NCBI GenBank assembly: GCA_947652605.1
Contig: OX393577.1
Span: forward strand, 55,700,108-55,764,107
Source: Elmis aenea
Lineage: Eukaryota; Arthropoda; Insecta; Coleoptera; Elmidae
Direction: 5' to 3'
Length of the DNA: 64,000 nucleotides
A program made the position numbers and the translations under genes. The notes beneath the pieces are model-generated. The model ran no database searches and was not told the DNA's origin. It worked only from the letters and a program-made list of their open reading frames with translations. Below, piece by piece: positions 13,155-23,844 of the stretch. The first letter of the stretch is position 1; each line of letters starts with the position of its first letter.

Positions 13155-14312
13155 CAGTGTCATTCAAAAAGTATGCAACAAATGGAAATGTTTATTATTA
13201 TCGATATCTCAAAAAAATTTATTATAGATAAAAGTTGGTGCATGGTCTAAAACTAATTTTAAGACCAAAAAAAGTTCTTTACAAAGTTCATAGGACACTA
13301 GACTAATTTTAAGATGAAAAAAAGTTTAATGAAAAGTCATAGGACACTAGATTTTAGCGATTTTTGAAATATTCGCAATTTATTTGAAAGGAAACAAAAA
13401 ACAAATTATGGGAAAAAAGTTATTTACAGTCTAAAAATAATGCTAGATTTAAATTTCGACGATCAAAATCCAATTTTTATTTTTTAAGAAATTTTGACAT
13501 TTAAAAAGTAGGTATGCACCAAATGGGAAAGTTTATTATTATCGATATCTCAAACAATTTTATTCTTGATAAAAGTTGGTGCATGGTCTAAAACTAATTT
13601 TAAGATGAAAAAAAGTTCAATAAATAGTCATAGGACGCTAGATTTAAGCGATTTTTGAAATATCCACCAAGAGTAAAGTGCCCTTATATTAAGAGATATA
13701 AAACAAAATATGGGAAAAAGTTATTTACAATCTAAAAATATGGCTAGATTGAAATTTTGACGATCAAATTCAATTTTTTTCTTAAGAAAACTTTCAATAA
13801 TCTTGCAACTGTGCTAAATGAAACATTTTTGTTAGGATGTCTTTCATTAAAAATAAATGCTGCAAATTAACAAAACGTTTTTATTTTACGAGGTATCACA
13901 CACATCAACTACAAAAGTTTAGATGTCTGTATTGTTATATTTTCTACGTTCAACGTACTGCCCATGGATGCACTTGTTATAAAATTCGCAATTTATTTCA
14001 AATGCACAATAAATTGTGAATATGAGTAGGTACATTAGAGAATTAAAACAACTAAAATTATTGTAACATAATCTTATTTTTGAATTCTGATGAACTTTTT
14101 CCCATCAAATTTTCTTGTATCTCATATAATAAGGGCACTTTACTCTTGCGAATATTTCAAAAATCGTTAAAATCTAGTGTCCTATGACTTTTTATTGAAC
14201 TTATTTTCATCTTGAAATTAGTTTCAGACCACACGCCAACTTTTATCAAGAATAACATTTTCTGAAAAATCAATATTTTTTCTATTTGTTGCAGACTTTT
14301 TGAATGACGCTG
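13155..14312. mobile_element. TA-flanked element with doubled, mirror-symmetric ends, copy 1
   Basis: The ends read CAGTGTCATTCAAAAAGT and ACTTTTTGAATGACGCTG, each flanked by TA (13,153-13,154 and 14,313-14,314). Inside the left arm the end-like word recurs about 340 bases in (about 13,497: CATTTAAAAAGTAGGTATGC), so the arm is a tandem dimer. The right half carries the inverted copy (TCTAGTGTCCTATGACTTTT near 14,175). About 240 bases of unrelated sequence at 13,800-14,040 sit in the middle. No transposase. The superfamily is probably Tc1/mariner-like, from the TA target. Confidence 0.7.
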
Positions 14313-14405
14313 TATACTGTTGTTGAAGAGATGGGTGTTGAAACTTGTCTAAATATACCTACTCCAAGACGACATCCGTCTCAAGTAATTTTGTAAACTA
14401 ACGTA

Positions 14406-15015
14406 CAGGGTGGTCCAAATTCGATGGGATTACATGGGTGTCTCGCTTAATAGTCAAGATAGAGAAACGGTTAAATTACCAAAAATATACAGTTTTTTCA
14501 GACAAACTCAAAACCGTTTTCAAAAATATTCTATAATTTCCGGTTTTTGAGTTATTAAAGAAAAACGGTTTTTTTGTTATATTTTTAATGGTTCATATCT
14601 CTCTTTGCAGTAAATATCGGAAAAGTTTAGAAAGATTATGTTTGGATAATTTTATGTAGTACTAAAAAAAAATACGCTCGCCGTTAAAAAGTTATGACAC
14701 AAACTTACATTTTTTTAAATGGAAGCTATAGTTGGCTATGACCTATTTGAATTCCTTACTTTTTTACAATTCCAAATATATAAGGGTTGATGTATTTATT
14801 TTTAATAATACGCAAAGTTACAAAGGTTTTTTAGCTTTTTAAAGATGAGAAACAAAAAGTAGGCTGTGGAAAAAAATACAAGAAAAACCGGAAATGATAG
14901 GATATATTTGAAAACGGTTTGTCTCAAAAAACTGCACATTTTTGGTAATTTAACCGTTTCTCTATCTCGACTAAGCGAGATACCCATGCAATCCCATCGA
15001 ATTTGGACCACCCTG
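14406..15015. mobile_element. Palindromic TA-family MITE, copy 2 (complete, 610 bp)
   Basis: Both termini are intact: CAGGGTGGTCCAAATTCGAT on the left and ATTTGGACCACCCTG on the right, each flanked by TA (14,404-14,405; 15,016-15,017). It contains the family blocks for GAGAAACGGTTAAATTACC, TCGCCGTTAAAAAGTTATGA and TAGTTGGCTATGACCTATTT. No coding sequence. The short open frames within it come from the repeat arms. Confidence 0.8.
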
Positions 15016-15017
15016 TA

Positions 15018-16260
15018 CATTAATATTGTATTATTCTTTACATTGTTTGCATTTTAAATAAAATAAATTATATTAAAACTAAGCATACAAAGTACTTGCT
15101 CTTTTTACTTTAACTAAAGAATCTGCTACAGTTTAGTACATTACTTTTATTCTATTTATTCCGCACCCACAAATATTTAGTGGAAGTTCAGTCAATGACG
15201 CCGACAGTTTTTAGAATGCATTTTTTTCAGGGTCTGTTTTCCAAACAACCCACCGCTCATTGAACTCATTACCATTACACTGCATTAAGTAACAAGGAAC
15301 TAATTGCAGTTGGTGTAATGTCGAAGGCCGCATTGAACGAGCTTTCTCCACAGCCACATACTCAATTTTTTAAAACAATAATTGTGAACCCAATGGTAAA
15401 TTAAAATTCCATTACGTGGGCATGTACACCAGGATTTTTCCAGACAACATACACTTAGTTATGCAAATATCAATTACATTCGGTCAGGAGTACTCAACAT
15501 GTCACTAATAACTAGCAAGAAGTAGTTGCGAATAAACAAGACAACGATTTTGAACGTTTTAAATTTGGAAATGCAAACAAGCACACCAAAGATTTGATGA
15601 TGGATGTAAAAATAAAAGATTAGGTCAACCAACAACCGAAGTGAAAATCGCTTTTATTAAGTAATCGATTAAAAGCCATGAAATAACAGCACCCCATGAA
15701 TTCGAACGCACCTTAACATCACATTGAACAGCCTACTTCGACATGATGAGCATACAATACCTTTCTGTCGTTTGTTTTAAACAATAATACTGTATGAAAA
15801 TCACTTAATAAACAAAAAGGATAGTAAGTGCCAGCAATTGTGGCAGTTATATGATATGCTGACAAAAAATAACAGCGATGTGCAACTGTTTAAACAAGTT
15901 GAAAAACAAAACGATAACAACACACCTTGCAGGTTGCAGGCTAATGGATTCCAATAAATACATCCATTTTTAAAACATAGATACGATTATATTTTGATGC
16001 AATTGTTTATTAAGTCCATTCTGAACATTTTTAATTGCTCAATTAATGTTTATTTTATTAATAGCTAGAGCTCCACTGCACTGGTACTAATTTTGCGCAC
16101 GTTGAAAAGAATGTAGCTTGTCAGTATTTTGTTATCAATCTTACCAAAGTTCAATGCAGCAAAATTATTTATTAATTATAGGGTTCCCATCGCACTTCAA
16201 ATTTGCAACTTAGGCATTAAATCGCTCTTTACGACACACATATAAATTATACGACATAGA
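15018..16260. other. Non-coding stretch, nothing recognised
   Basis: AT-rich DNA with no long open frame, no splice-consistent coding block and no clear inverted repeat. Confidence 0.45.
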
Positions 16261-16268
16261 CTTATAAC

Positions 16269-16631
16269 CAAGGATGAGGGGTCAGAGTCGAAGTCGGGAG
16301 TCGAGGAGTCGAGGAATCGGGGCTTTTTGGAGGAGTCGGGAATCAGAAGAACTATCGACTCCTAACTATTTTAATGCAGTGTGTATTAAGGATGAGGAAA
16401 GAACGAAAACGAAAACAAAATAACGGTATTAAACAAAAATTTTTAAAAAACGGAAACACCTCTTTTTTTTGTTCAACAATGAAAACAAAATACAAAATAT
16501 TCAATACCGGTTTTTCTTAATATTCTCCAGTGTAGTGCATTAATAAATGGAGTCGAAAGTCGGAGTCGGTTCTAAAAATACCCACTCTGGAATCGAGAGT
16601 CGTTAATTTTTCTACCGACTCCGGATCCCTG
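16269..16631. mobile_element. hAT-type MITE rich in GAGTCG words, 363 bp
   Basis: Flanked by perfect 8-bp copies CTTATAAC (16,261-16,268 and 16,632-16,639). The left end reads CAAGGATGAGGGGTCAGAGT and the right end, as reverse complement, CAGGGATCCGGAGTCGG. Runs of GAGTCG/GAATCG lie just inside the left end and ACTCC/CGACTC just inside the right end. No coding content. Confidence 0.7.
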
Positions 16632-16639
16632 CTTATAAC

Positions 16640-16851
16640 CATGGCCGTTGAGAGGAGGGTCAGGGCGGCTCCAAGCCCCCGGCCCGGAAGTAATTTAGGG
16701 GCCCAGGAGTCCACATACTTTTTAATTATAATGTATTAAATATTCACGATTCGCAATTCGTTTTTTTTTTTAAATAAAATTTCAAATTATTTTTTTGGGG
16801 GTTTCATGTAAATTTTTCCCCCGGGCCCGGCGACGCCTCGGCTTATAACAT
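16640..16851. mobile_element. Second hAT-type MITE abutting the first, 212 bp
   Basis: Begins directly after the second CTTATAAC and is followed by a third copy (16,852-16,859). The interior carries GGCCCGG near the left and CCGGGCCCGG near the right, like the GC-rich subterminal parts of other hAT MITEs. The outermost bases, CATGGCCG and GCCTCGG, are imperfect against a CAGGGCCG-type end. It is unrelated in sequence to its neighbour but shares its target. Confidence 0.55.
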
Positions 16852-17499
16852 CACAATTATACCTTATGTATTGCAACAAAAAAGATGTAAAACAAATCTA
16901 AAATTAGTACCGGTAAGGTTAAACATTAGAATCTGCACCAACCATGAAGTAAAAATGACACAAAGCCTTTTAAAACAATTTGGCAGAAACGTCGACTACA
17001 ATTTTAAAAAATCCTTATACCTACTCTATTTTCATGATTTGATTATATTAAAAAAATTAACTTTGACATTTCTTTTATATAACAAAATTATTATCAACAG
17101 TACATTTAAAATGACACACCCAGCAGGTAAGTGCAAAAAATATTCTATTCTACCATCAAGATACGATAACAATGATTAAGCAGGATTGCAACACAACTAA
17201 TTTAATTTCTGACACGATAAAAGGATTAATTTATCAAATAAAACAAGCTGTGAAAGATACTATCAGTTTTGCGATTGCAAAATAACAAAAAACAATCGTT
17301 ACGAATCTCATCTGAAAAAAACAGACCGTTTCATTAAAAAAGCTTATTTTGCTATCACAAGATGGCACAATTCTTTCATTGAGTGTATTTAATATTTCTG
17401 GACAAGTTGCGTGACAACGCCATGCGGCGCGTCGAGGCAAAGTGAGGCGTGAAAGCTGGTAGCCTGCCTTAATAAAAAAATAACGCATTACAATACAAT

Positions 17500-18720
17500 C
17501 CAAAATTGACGAATTATTCAATAGCTCTGTTATAGGTAAAGATTTAAAAAAAAAAAGTTTCGAACAAAAGTTGTTTTCGGTCATTTACTACACAACCTAA
17601 ATTAATTTTCAACTATACACAGTGTTTTGTTTTTTCGCAGCGACACAGGATTTTGTTTTTTTAAATGAAACGACCTGTATATTTCGTTGTTTTGTAATTT
17701 TTAGATGAAAACTTTATTTCTCTTTCAAAAAGTATCTAAAATTAATCGTTTTTGGGTTATTTAAGTTTTTATGAAAATATTGACAGGAACAGGATTCTAA
17801 AAAAATATTAATATTTAACAACTTCGCAAAGTCAGAACGAATTCCTTTAAAATTTTATTCGACAATAGTGTCATAGTGATTGCTTACTAGTTAGAATTTT
17901 AAAATAATTTAAAGTGTGTTTTTATACCCGGTCCATTTGGCTAAACTTCAAACACGAATGAATCAATTTTTTTAATTGAAGCCCTATATATTTTTATATT
18001 TTCTTATCGATCATTTGATAATCGTTAAAAACTATTAAAGGTCAATTATGTCTAACATTAATATTTCTCAAGTTATAGCCGTTTTCTTGATAATTCACGG
18101 GTACCAACACAATAGAATTAGAAAAGTAGGCTTTGGAAATATTTCGAAAATTTGTTTTGAATGTCAAATACAATTCTATTTTTGTAGGAAGGCTGTATTT
18201 TTCATTAAAACTCAAATTATCGGGAAGAAAATTTAAAAATATATAGGGCTCCAATTTTTAAAAAAAGACTTATTCGTGTTTGAAGATTAATGAAATGAAC
18301 CGGGCATACGAAACACCCTGTGTATTATTTTAAAATTTTAACCTGTCAACAACCATAATGACACTATTTTCAACTTAGGTATCAAAAGAATTCGTTCTGA
18401 CATTGCAAAGTAGTTAAATATTAATTTTTTAAATACAATTGAGTTTAAATTGTTAGATTTTTAAAAGAGAATTTAATTTTGCATTTAAAAATTACAAAAA
18501 TACAGGGTGTTCTATTTAAGAAAACAAAGTTACGTATTGGTGCGCAAAAACAAAACACTGTGTACAGTTGAAAACAATTTAAGGTCATGTAGTAAATGAC
18601 GACCAACAACTTTTATTCGATTTTTTTTTTAATTCTCCCTAATAACAGAGCTATCGAATAATTCGTCTTGGCTGTAATCATTGGCACTTAATTTGGTGCA
18701 TTTCTAAAATCAATTTTGGA
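17500..18720. mobile_element. Long inverted-repeat element, about 1.2 kb
   Basis: The left arm (about 17,500-17,930) pairs with 18,310-18,720. Shared blocks include CGAATTATTC, ATAGCTCTGTTAT, GTCATTTACTACA, ACACAGTGTTTTGTTTTT and TGTAATTTTTA. A second inner pair (about 17,932-18,000 and 18,240-18,306) shares CTTCAAACACGAAT and CCTATATATTTTTA. The right arm has about 45 extra bases near 18,670-18,712. A terminus-like TACAGGGTGTTC lies at 18,502 inside the right arm, which suggests fusion or nesting of two families. The open frame on minus at 17,234-17,584 is an artefact of the arm. Confidence 0.7.
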
Positions 18721-20029
18721 CTACACTGTAGAAGCATGCAAACTGCTGGATTATCTCGATAAAATGATAATTTATTGAAACTTCTAGGCTAAACCGAACG
18801 ACCTAAATCGAAAAATATTATTTTCAAACAAGTAACAAGACCATAAATCTAAATACATCAAAGTAAACGATGAACCAAAAAAAAAATTGTCAGTTCAAAA
18901 AAATTATCTAGTTGACCATGACGAAATATAAGGAAATATGGAAATAAGTAGTAAAGGCTTGCGGCCACCTTAAAACAACTTTTACTCGCGTAAAAATAAC
19001 AAAAAATGTCACCTTAGGCTATAAACGGCGTCTACACGGAACAACGACGTGACTTACAAAACCAAAAATTGAAATCATTTAAGTAGAACAATGTGAACAT
19101 CAGGTTATCGCACAAAAAGTCCCTTAAGAATATTAATTCGTTTGAATAATTTCATTTGTCAATTAAAAAATCCATTGCTATTTGATACAGTTAAATTTTG
19201 TAAACAATACATTTGAAAATTAGAAAAGATCAACAGTCTCTCAAAAATTTTAATTCAGCCCAATGAAACAAAAGAAGCAATTATTTATTCAATGGTTTAA
19301 ATTTAAACATTAAATATTAGCTACTTGAAATACAACGAAAAAAACATCAGTTGTAATTTCATTTATTGTTTAACTGATTAAATTAAACATTTACTGGAAA
19401 TCAAAACAATTGTGGATAGAAAATGAGGTTTTATCACTATGCAAGTAGCCCACTATGTGACTTTCTTTCACATGAAAAGATATCCAAAAACCCAACTCGA
19501 AGAATACGTGCTTTGCCACACATTTGCATTAAAGTAATGAATATATTAGCTATATTACAAACAGAAGCGTATTATTGAATGCGCCTCGCAAGTACTTTGA
19601 CATTATAAATAAGTAAGATATGAACAAGTTTCACTTTCACTTCATTCATTTGAAATCTTAAAAATTATGTTTAGAATAATTACATAATTTCAAACAACAT
19701 ACGTGATAACGTGAATTTTCAAAAATTCAGAATTCGAAATTTAAAAAAAACAATTGAACGTCTAAAATAGCAAATTAACAGCGGGGTGCAATTAGTGAGG
19801 TTATAATATGACCCACCCCTTGTAAAAAATTAATTTGCCATTTCAAAACCTTCAATCCTATCATTTATCCGCCAAATATTAATCTGCTCTCTACAATAAA
19901 TGTTACATCAGTTTAAACAATTGAACACCGTTTCTATTTAAAACGATTAAAACCATGGAAAGAAATTGATGCTAGGTTATGTTATTAACGATTGTCAAAT
20001 GTTAAACAATAAATTTAAACAAACTTACC
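18721..20029. other. Non-coding stretch, possibly start of a long intron
   Basis: No supported coding region. If the leftward first exon at 20,030-20,104 is real, this stretch is the start of its first intron, and no further exon of that gene could be recognised down to position 1. Confidence 0.35.
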
Positions 20030-20104
20030 ACACATTGTTACAGCCACGTAAGTGATACACAGGTCAAATATACAAACAACCACAACCAACGCACGGTATC
20101 GACT
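20030..20104 (-). other. Putative first exon of a leftward gene
   Basis: On the minus strand a 75-base exon would start at the initiator A (20,104) and end at a consensus donor, ATGTGTG|GTAAGTTTG, with the donor at 20,029. The only ATG lies at its end (codons ATG TGT plus one base), a layout common in insect genes whose first coding exon holds a couple of residues. No downstream exon could be identified, so the rest would lie beyond a large intron, perhaps outside the window. The call rests on promoter geometry and the donor only. Confidence 0.35.
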
Positions 20105-20135
20105 GTGTGAAATTTCACTTGACAGCTTTTAAATA
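20098..20135 (-). promoter_or_regulatory. Core promoter: TATA box plus CAGT initiator
   Basis: On the minus strand TATTTAAA (20,135-20,128) is followed by an initiator-like ACACAGTCG whose CAGT adenine is at 20,104. That is 31 bases from the first T of the TATA box, the usual arthropod spacing. The sequence is not part of any recognised repeat. Confidence 0.4.
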
Positions 20136-20162
20136 CCACACATGTTTACGCCATATTGAATA

Positions 20163-21437
20163 TACAGAATGTGTCCAAAATAATGTAACACCTGTTGAGT
20201 ACTGCTGAACATCATAAAAACCTTTTTTTTGTGCTGGTGTATTCACCTAATTTTTATAATAATTAATGTAATTACGTTAATTCGTAAATGTTTATTTAAA
20301 TTAGATGATACGTGTTGTATGTAACTTTATATCTAATTACAAATTACTTGTTTCACAAAGTTTTTTATTACTTAACTAAGGTGATCATTTTTTAGATAGT
20401 ATTCAATTTATTAAATAATCTTTTGGAACAATTGAAAAGTGGTAGTTTACGTAAACTTTTGTATTTTACTGCTATGCGAAAATCCAATATGGCGCCCAAG
20501 AAATAACAAATTTGATGGTAGTCTAAAATAGATGAAATATCTGGCATACCTAATTGTATCAGCATATGAAGAATAAAAAGCTGCTTTGAGAAAATATTTT
20601 ATATCTCTGAAAAAACGCAAACATTTTTATTTTTTAAATAACTTGATCGAGGAGGGCTGTAGCAACTTTATTTTTAGATTTGAATTCAGCATTAATTGTT
20701 TAAACTTTGCTCAAATTTAATCGAAATAGGGCACTTATCTTCACATTTAGGAAGATTTATTTTGTAACAAACAGTAAATGTAGTTTCTAAATGAGTTATT
20801 TAACTTGTTTAAATTTAAATTAAATTCACAATGTTTAAATGGTTTTTTTCATATACATTTAAGGTTGTCAAAAATCCATTTGCTCAAATCAGGATATATT
20901 TATTTTTTCAAGAATCGGCACTCAAAGTAATTTTATCTTTGATTTTAGTAATTAAAAGTAAAAAAAATTGTTTCGATTTTGGTTATCAAAATAAAAACTG
21001 GAATTTTGCATTTTCTAGGATTCACAATGAGTACCAAAACAAAAATCTGCTTTGTAGAAAAAAACATCTAATAACACTGTTATTTAAATTAGTATGGGTG
21101 ACTACAGGTAAAATTAACAAAACTGCAATTATAGAAGAATCTTTTATTGCTTTCGTAACATTGATTATGCTCCTGTACATTTATTTATATAGAAAATACA
21201 TAAAAAGTAGAATACCTTCTTTGACTAAAAATGCAAACAAAACTAGTAATTGTCAAATAGTATTGACAGATAAATAAAATAGAAAAATATAACACATACA
21301 AATACCATATCACCTACAAAAAAATATCTTAACTTCATTTTATTAACTTAAATATATTTAACACACCAGTCACAAACTGACAAAACTGAAAATTTGACTA
21401 AATCTAGAAGGTGTTACATTCAAGACACCTTGAATCT
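20163..21437. mobile_element. Tentative inverted-repeat-bounded element with a 148-codon frame
   Basis: The left CAGAATGTGTCC...AATGTAACACCT and the reverse complement of the right end (CAAGGTGTCTTGAATGTAACACCT) are similar over about 28 bases. Between them, at 20,831-21,277 on plus, lies an open frame of 148 codons rich in Lys, Ile, Leu and Phe, with one strongly hydrophobic stretch near residues 104-118. It matches no family I recognise and could be chance in AT-rich DNA. Both the element and the frame are weakly supported. Confidence 0.3.
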
Positions 21438-21439
21438 AA

Positions 21440-23840
21440 TTACCTTTGCTAGCTTTTATTTTATAAATCTTATTTACACCTACTTATGTATAAAAAATTA
21501 AATGTAAGTTAATTGAATACATTTATTTACCAACAAGTATAATTTTATTGGGTTAATTTTAAGTATTTACAAAGAATAGATTATTCTAACCCCTTAGGAA
21601 ACAGTTTGTTTTATTCGTTTGATATTAAAAAAATATTATTTGTGCACAACCATTAATTTATAATAAATTACGTTGTTACAGCAAACAGCAACCATTAATT
21701 GTTTATAAATATATAATTTTCTTTAAAAAAATGCTTCAAATTTTTTATGTGGGATTGTAAATTGTGTACTTATATTGACTTACTTTGAACACTGTCTATA
21801 ATGAAACTATCCCTCTGATTTTAAATTAATATTTGAACATAATTTATTTGCTGTCTTTCACAGTATTCAAGTAAGTTTCAAATTCTTATATTCAAACATC
21901 TTGCAAAATCAATTTATGTTTAATTTGGTCGATATAAATTGTAAAAAAAGGCAAGTAAGTTATATAAGTAATGCAGTTGCTTAAAACACCATTTCAAATC
22001 ATTTACGGTTAAACAAACATAAAAGAATGTAAATGCATTTTTTATTTTTATTTGTAATTGACCAACTAATTTTTGAAGTTTGTGTTAACAATGAATATTC
22101 AATAAAAGTATATCAAGCTGAAATCTAATAAGTTAACTGAAGAAATATATACAGCGATTTACTTTTTTAAATTATATTTTTAAAATAAGGTTATCTTAAA
22201 TTTGAAACTTTTTATCACCATAGGCTTTATTTGAAAACTTTTTGTGCTTCTTTAAACGAGTAGTTTCATTTGTTTTCTGTAACAACCAACTTTTTACTAA
22301 GAAATATTTTACACATGAGATAGATATAAGGTTTTCTGGTAATGAAGTAATGTCAACTCTCAAAAATTGGTAAAACAAACAATTTATTAATATGTAAAAA
22401 AATACAATTTAAAATAAATAAAGTTACAAAAATAAAATAACTAGACAAAATTCATTAATTAAATAAAGAAGATTTACAATAACTTAAAATGCTTCGAATC
22501 TACGTTACAAGTCTTCAACATATCTGTCCTAAAAAAATATGTACAAAAAATCTCTAAATTTGTAATAAATAAAACAGTATTTAGTATTTGGTTCTTCTAC
22601 TAATCATCATATTTTTGCTAATAAAAAATATTTCTTAAAAAGTAGTAACTATTACTATATCGCAATTTTGTTATTTAATCTTCTCGGCTTGTTTATTTTA
22701 ATAAATAAACTATTTTTGACTTACTTAGCTTAAAATTACATAACTAAAAAAGTAAGGTACATTTTACACTGGACATTCGAATGATTCACACATTCACAAG
22801 AGCAATATTTTTATCATCTGAAAATTATTTCGAAAAAATAGAAATAAAACAATTTAAAACTCACAAGTTAAACAAACGAATACCTGTTGACATGTAATAC
22901 ACCATAGTTTTTAAAATATAAGCTGTTATAAAAAATTGACATAGATAAAAATTGTATTTTCCAACAATGCATTATTTCTTATGTTAAATTTTAAAACAAA
23001 ACACATTCTTTATGTATTTAATGTATTAAACCCAGCAGGTTAAAACAATCGCTAGTTTGTATTAGTTACATCAAATTCAATGAGAGATGCTAACTTTCTG
23101 TATTTTTTCCTTGTTTATATCGTGGTTTGGCTTCCCCCTATATCGATGCTTTTAAAAGTAACATAACATTAATCAGTCCGTGGTGTAAAGTCATAACGTC
23201 CAATCTTAATTGACACTGGTTTTTAAAGGTTAGTTCCACATTGCCCAAGTTCTACAAAAAGTCACCTGCATATAACAGTGACATAGGTAATGTAAAAAAA
23301 ATAGTTTGCAAACGAATTTTGCTATTGAGCTGTACATTATCGACCCACCATCATCTTAATAACAAACATTTTGCTGGCCAAAAGACTAAGCTGAATAACC
23401 ATATAAACAAAGATATGTTGCTAATGATCAATCTGCAATTATTATATTCCTCACAGATTTATTTGATTTTTTTCCAAAATCAAATGTAAATTAAAATTAA
23501 ATCAAACAAATTACACACTTGTAACAGATGATAAAAATATCGGCAAAAAAAAAATTCACTAAAAACAAAGATCATTTACATAAAATCAATACATCATTCT
23601 GCGAGATCATCAAACAAAGGACATTGCAAAAAAGTCTGCAAACGCAAATTTTTTTGCAACGTCACCAACAACACTTAAAAAAGTCAAAAATCAACAGTTA
23701 ATACAAAATCACCCTGATAAAAGTTACACAGAACTGAAACAGATATACACAACAACAATATCATACGAAATAATTATAAATACGTTAACATTAATAACAA
23801 GGAATAAATTTTGTGTGGACTTTAAAAATTTTAGAACAGT
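21440..23840. other. AT-rich DNA downstream of SIRT1
   Basis: No gene seen. A minus-strand AATAAA at about 23,460 is a plausible SIRT1 polyadenylation signal, roughly 385 bases past the stop, which would make 23,450-23,844 the 3' UTR. The rest has no recognisable content. Confidence 0.4.
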
Positions 23841-23844
23841 CTAA

